Shown piece by piece: positions 60,124-64,000 of a DNA stretch of 64,000 bases. The position numbers and the translations under genes were made by a program. The notes under the pieces are model-generated. The model did not search any database. It was not told the origin of the DNA and saw only the letters and a program-made list of their open reading frames with translations. Every line of letters starts with the position of its first letter. Position 1 is the first letter of the stretch. Source of the DNA: Pterois miles (lineage: Eukaryota > Chordata > Actinopteri > Perciformes > Scorpaenidae); NCBI GenBank assembly GCA_947000775.1, contig CAMQGK010000637.1, forward strand, positions 26,521,501 through 26,585,500. The letters run 5' to 3'.

Positions 60124-61380
60124 CTCTGCAGTCAGAAGTCGGGGTCACTCATCAGTTCCAGCATCGAGCCACGCTCCGCTGCATCTGGTCTGCATGCGTT
60201 GGCTCAGAGTCAGAGTTAGAGGTTAGCAACAGGCTGACCTGGTGTGATTGGTGCTTCAACTGTTTGTTCAGAGGATGGAGTTGTAAAGCAGAGGGAGCAT
60301 GTGGCCGATGCATGGCCGGCTGCTTACTAATTTATACTTTATTACCTGCTGGGAAGTCCAAGAGCCAGTCTCTAAAAGTCTTATTATTATTACTAAAGGG
60401 AAAAGCCGAAAGAAGAAGAAGAAGGTTTTTTACTGTTTCAGATTTTTTTAGCTTGTTTTCTATCAGATTTATGTCATTAGCAGTACTCTGGTAGCAGTAG
60501 CAGGAGTGGAAGTGCTAAGTTGTGGTTGCAATAATAGTAAAAGCTGTATTAGTCGTAATTGTGGTAGTAGCAGTACTGTAGTATTGACTGTATTATCATC
60601 AGTGGAATGTATTTCTTATTGTCTGTCAAATAATCCATTGACTTGATGAGTGGTTAGATAACATGCAGCTTCCTCCTGAAGTTGATTTAAATAAAATAAC
60701 ATTCATCAGTTGTCATCTGCCTGAAAACACATACAGAGGAACGTCAAGGTACAAGCAGAGGCAGAGTTAGTTACCTAATATGTGTGTAATCGTGTGACCA
60801 GGATGTATGAAAGTGGTAGAGTTAACAAACCCACCCCTGGTAAACAGAGCAGTCACACACCTCGTCAGTCAGCGAGGATCAGCAGACAGCTGTCTAATCA
60901 CCTGGCAGCCTGGACCTCACGCACTGTTATACATCAGCTGGACCACATTCGCATCGCAAAATATCTCCAATTCTTCTCATCACATTTTGACAAGTCAGAG
61001 AACGATATGTGCTTTTAAGTAGTACTGAATCACAAAACATCAAGACAGCAGGTGAAACAACCACATTTGTTTTCAGGAAGATGACCTCTGCCCTTTCGTG
61101 TTCAATTTAAAGTATTATTACGACAACATTTAGAGGAAATCGGTGTTTTCTGATTCTGAGTATTTACCAGCTACGTTTCCAAGTGAAAAACTTGGAAAAA
61201 CTTTAAAATACAAATTGTGGGTGAAAAAAAAAACTTAACTTTGAAGTGTACTGGTAACTACAGCATGTGGCTTTAGAGACACTAGAGTTTTTTTTTTTTT
61301 TTTTTTTTTTGTCAGGTTATTTGTACTGTGACGAACATTCAAAAGAGGATCCGATGCAGCAACGTGTCCTCATACAACGG
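60124..61380. other. fer1l6 5' flank
   Basis: Upstream of the start codon. It should hold the promoter and 5' UTR, but I see no certain core element. A TATA-like tataaat on the minus strand sits near 60,330, about 200 bp upstream of the ATG, and could be chance. A poly(T) run occupies 61,288-61,310. No other gene seen. Confidence 0.35.
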
Positions 61381-61384
61381 TGCA

Positions 61385-61505
61385 TATGATAGCTTATGAA
61401 AAGCTATTCCTTCCTCATTTTTTGTGTGTTTTCCTATGAATGTCCAGCAACACATGTCAATTTCCGCTTGTTACATGCATGCAGTCTTTTCAAAGGTGAA
61501 GTGAC
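61385..61505 (+). repeat. Dispersed repeat Z, partial copy 2
   Basis: gttttcctatgaatgtccagcaac, tgtcaatttccgcttgttac and catgcatgcagtcttttcaa match copies 1 and 3. Confidence 0.7.
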
Positions 61506-61704
61506 GTGAAGTGGACGGTCAACAGAAAACATCCAAACCTATCTCACCCTCGTTGTCTGTCTCCGGTCCCAGTGAACAAGTAGAAATAGATGAAACCACA
61601 TCCCCGTCTCAATTACTGGAAGTGATGTTAACCAAAACATTGTGTGCAGCTTAAACACATAATATTTATCATACAGCTTTGGCTCCTACAGGTTCATATG
61701 ACAT

Positions 61705-62050
61705 GTTACGAAAAGTTATTCCTCATTTTTCATGCGTTTTTTTCCTACAAATGTCCAGCAACACATGTCAATTTCTGCTTGTTACATACATACAGTCTTT
61801 TCAAAATAAATTTCTATGTTCACAGGAAACAACTTGGTTAGGTTTAGGGAAAGTTCATGGTTTAGGTTAAAACAAGTACAGAAGCGGCATTATTAAAATA
61901 TAAAATTATGTGACAAATAAATCAACACAGCGGTCTCCTGGGTGAAACTGCAGTGATTTTACATACAAACCGATGTTGTGGGATATATACAAATGACAAT
62001 GCATTTTTTTTTTCATAAGTATAGCTGCAAACATTGTATGAGAACCTGCA
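61705..62050 (+). repeat. Dispersed repeat Z, copy 3
   Basis: Same order of blocks as 52,285-52,705: aaatgtccagcaacacatgtc, cttggttaggtttaggg, gcggtctcctgggtgaaa and gtgggatatata. Its ggtttagg motif resembles the unit of the 45-bp minisatellite downstream. Confidence 0.75.
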
Positions 62051-63090
62051 TGCAGTAGTAATCTAGGACAGATGCTGCATAAGTATGAGGGTTACACCTA
62101 AATAATAAGGTGATGGGGGTATCAACACATATCAACAACAGTGTAATACTGAGAAAATACCATGTCATTACAAAAACAATAGCATGGTAATAACTTGTTA
62201 CTAATTAGCGGCAATATTCTGGTTTAAGGGCAATAATGGAGTAGAAACATGAATATAAGTGTGAAGATTAAGTAGTACCAGCATGTAATACAGTGTAAGG
62301 TGGGATAACAGGGGATTCTACGATATTAAAAACATAAATAGAGGGATATTAATAAGGGATAATACTAGGGTAATATGCTAACAATGTCACGGTAAAATTA
62401 ATTACAGCAGTCATAGGTAAGTATCAGTATAACACACTCACGATTACATCAGAATTATGACTGGAGCACATATATATAAGAATGTGATCACAATTCCAAG
62501 ATGCAATATTTTTAATATATGAACAACTAAATTTATAAGTACTGTAAAGCCAGAAAGTCAAGCACAAACCATAAAACATAACCGTTTTTTATCATGTCGC
62601 ACCAACAGCTCAGTTTCCCTTGAACAGGTCCTCCAACCCATACGACCACATAGATCGATCGTTCCAACCCTCTAATTCGACACATGGGAGCGTTTCCTAA
62701 AATGAATGCCCCGTACCGGTGGCAGGAGATCAACACGGTCGCAGTTTTAAACACAACGTTGGGGAATGGTGTGTAAGATGTTGCGGCATCTAGCGGTGAG
62801 GTTGCAGATTGCATCCAGCTGGAACTTCTCCTGTGTGCCGAGCGTAGAAGAACTATGGTGACCATTGTGAAAATGTGAATGGCCCATCAATGCCAGTGTT
62901 TGGTTTGTCCCTTCTGGGCTACTGTAGAAACATGCCGGCCGGCTATGATTCTGATTCTCAGGTGATTATACACTGACAAAAACATACTTATTGATATTAT
63001 ATTCCATTTCTGCTAATAGATCCCAATATCCCAATAATACTCAACACGTTCTCATCCTGACTTGTCACATACCGCTAATTTGCTACAACC
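62051..63090. other. Gene-free spacer
   Basis: AT-rich to about 62,540. Then sequence sharing the ggcatctagcggtgaggttgc motif with intron 46 (62,770-62,830). No exons with conserved content. Confidence 0.45.
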
Positions 63091-63094
63091 CCTG

Positions 63095-64000
63095 GACCAA
63101 ATCAAAACCACTATACTAACCCCTGGTGTCACTTTAAGTTTAGGCAACAAAACCACTGTAGTAACCCTTGACGTCACTTTAGGTTTAGATAACAAAACCA
63201 CTATAGTAACCCCTGGCATCACTTTAGGTTTAGACAACAAAACCACTATAGTAACCCCTGGCGTCACTTAAAGTTTAGGAAACAAACCACTATAGTAACC
63301 CCTGGCATCACTTTAGGTTTAGACAACAAAACCACTATACTAACCCTTGGCCTCACTTTAGGTTTAGGCAACAATCCACTATACTAACCCTTGGCCTCAC
63401 TTTAGGTTTAGGCAACAAAACCATTATACTAACCCTTGGCCTCACTTTAGGTTTAGGCAACAAAACCACTATACTAACCCTTGACGTCACTTTAGGTTTA
63501 GGCAACAAAACGACTATACTAATCCTTGACGTCACTTTAGGTTTAGACAACAAAACCACTAAAATAACCCCTGGCATCACTTTAGGTTTAGGCAACAATA
63601 CCACTATACTAACCCTTGATGTCACTTTAGGTTTAGGCAACAATACCACTATACTAACCCTTGATGTCACTTTAGGTTTAGGCAACGATACCACTACACT
63701 AACCCTTGATGTCACTTTAGGTTTAGGCAACAAAACCACTATACTAACCTTTGGTGTCACTTTAGGTTTAGGCAACAAAACCACTATACTTACCCTTGGC
63801 ATCACATTAGGTTTAGGCAACAAACCACTATACTAACCTTTGGTGGCACGTTAGGTTTAGGCAACAAAACCACTACACTAACTTTTGGTGTCACTTTAGG
63901 TTTAGGCAACAAAACCACTATACTTACCCTTGGCATCACATTAGGTTTAGGCAACAAAACCACTATACTTACCCTTGGCATCACATTAGGTTTAGGCAAC
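63095..64000. repeat. 45-bp minisatellite running off the window end
   Basis: About 20 units of aaaccactatactaaccctt, gg-tcactttaggtttagg and caac, mostly at 44-45 bp spacing. Because 45 is divisible by three, long open frames appear on both strands (for example 63,353-63,823 minus, a 15-residue repeat). I regard these as non-coding. The right end is not in the window. Confidence 0.95.

Noticed and set aside
63062..63999. Open frames of 65-156 codons with a 15-residue repeat
   Set aside because: They follow from a 45-bp unit divisible by three. No start context, splice signals or known domain.

Overview
This window looks like nuclear DNA of a ray-finned fish (teleost). It holds one large split gene with short exons and GT-AG introns. 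Fish-type mobile elements sit in the introns: hAT-like elements with 8-bp target duplications, a Tc1-like remnant, and a tRNA-headed SINE with an ATGA-type tail. The long tandem repeats also fit a teleost. The species cannot be named from the sequence alone.

Layout. Positions 1 to about 16,850 are an uninterrupted AT-rich satellite with a unit of about 154 bp. The window starts inside it. It decays over 16,850-17,360 and around 17,820-17,900, with a small DNA transposon inserted in the decayed edge. A gene-poor stretch with a hAT-like element (about 18,525-19,230) follows.

From 60,123 down to 20,307, on the minus strand, lies a complete ferlin gene that I identify as fer1l6 (fer-1-like 6). 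I rebuilt 47 coding exons. All junctions keep frame and together give 5,673 nt, or 1,890 codons plus a TAA stop. The product carries the family's domains in order: C2B, C2C, FerI, FerA/FerB region, C2D, C2E, C2F, C2G and a C-terminal membrane anchor. It starts directly with C2B and has no C2A domain, as expected for FER1L6. I found no second gene.

Upstream of fer1l6 (60,124-64,000) are dispersed repeats and a 45-bp minisatellite that runs off the window end.

The most unusual feature is in intron 43. An approximately 0.7-kb fold-back element at 23,022-23,717, with inverted arms of about 138 bp, carries an inverted copy of fer1l6 exon 41, intron 41 and most of exon 42. The true exons lie only about 0.6 kb away in the opposite orientation. 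The copy keeps its intron, so it arose by DNA-level capture, and it is broken by a 1-bp deletion. The fer1l6 pre-mRNA could therefore fold into a hairpin of about 290 bp over two coding exons. A second fold-back element (21,070-21,612) lies in intron 46. The satellite itself shows nested multi-unit duplications, short palindromes in most units, and a diverged relative inside intron 39.
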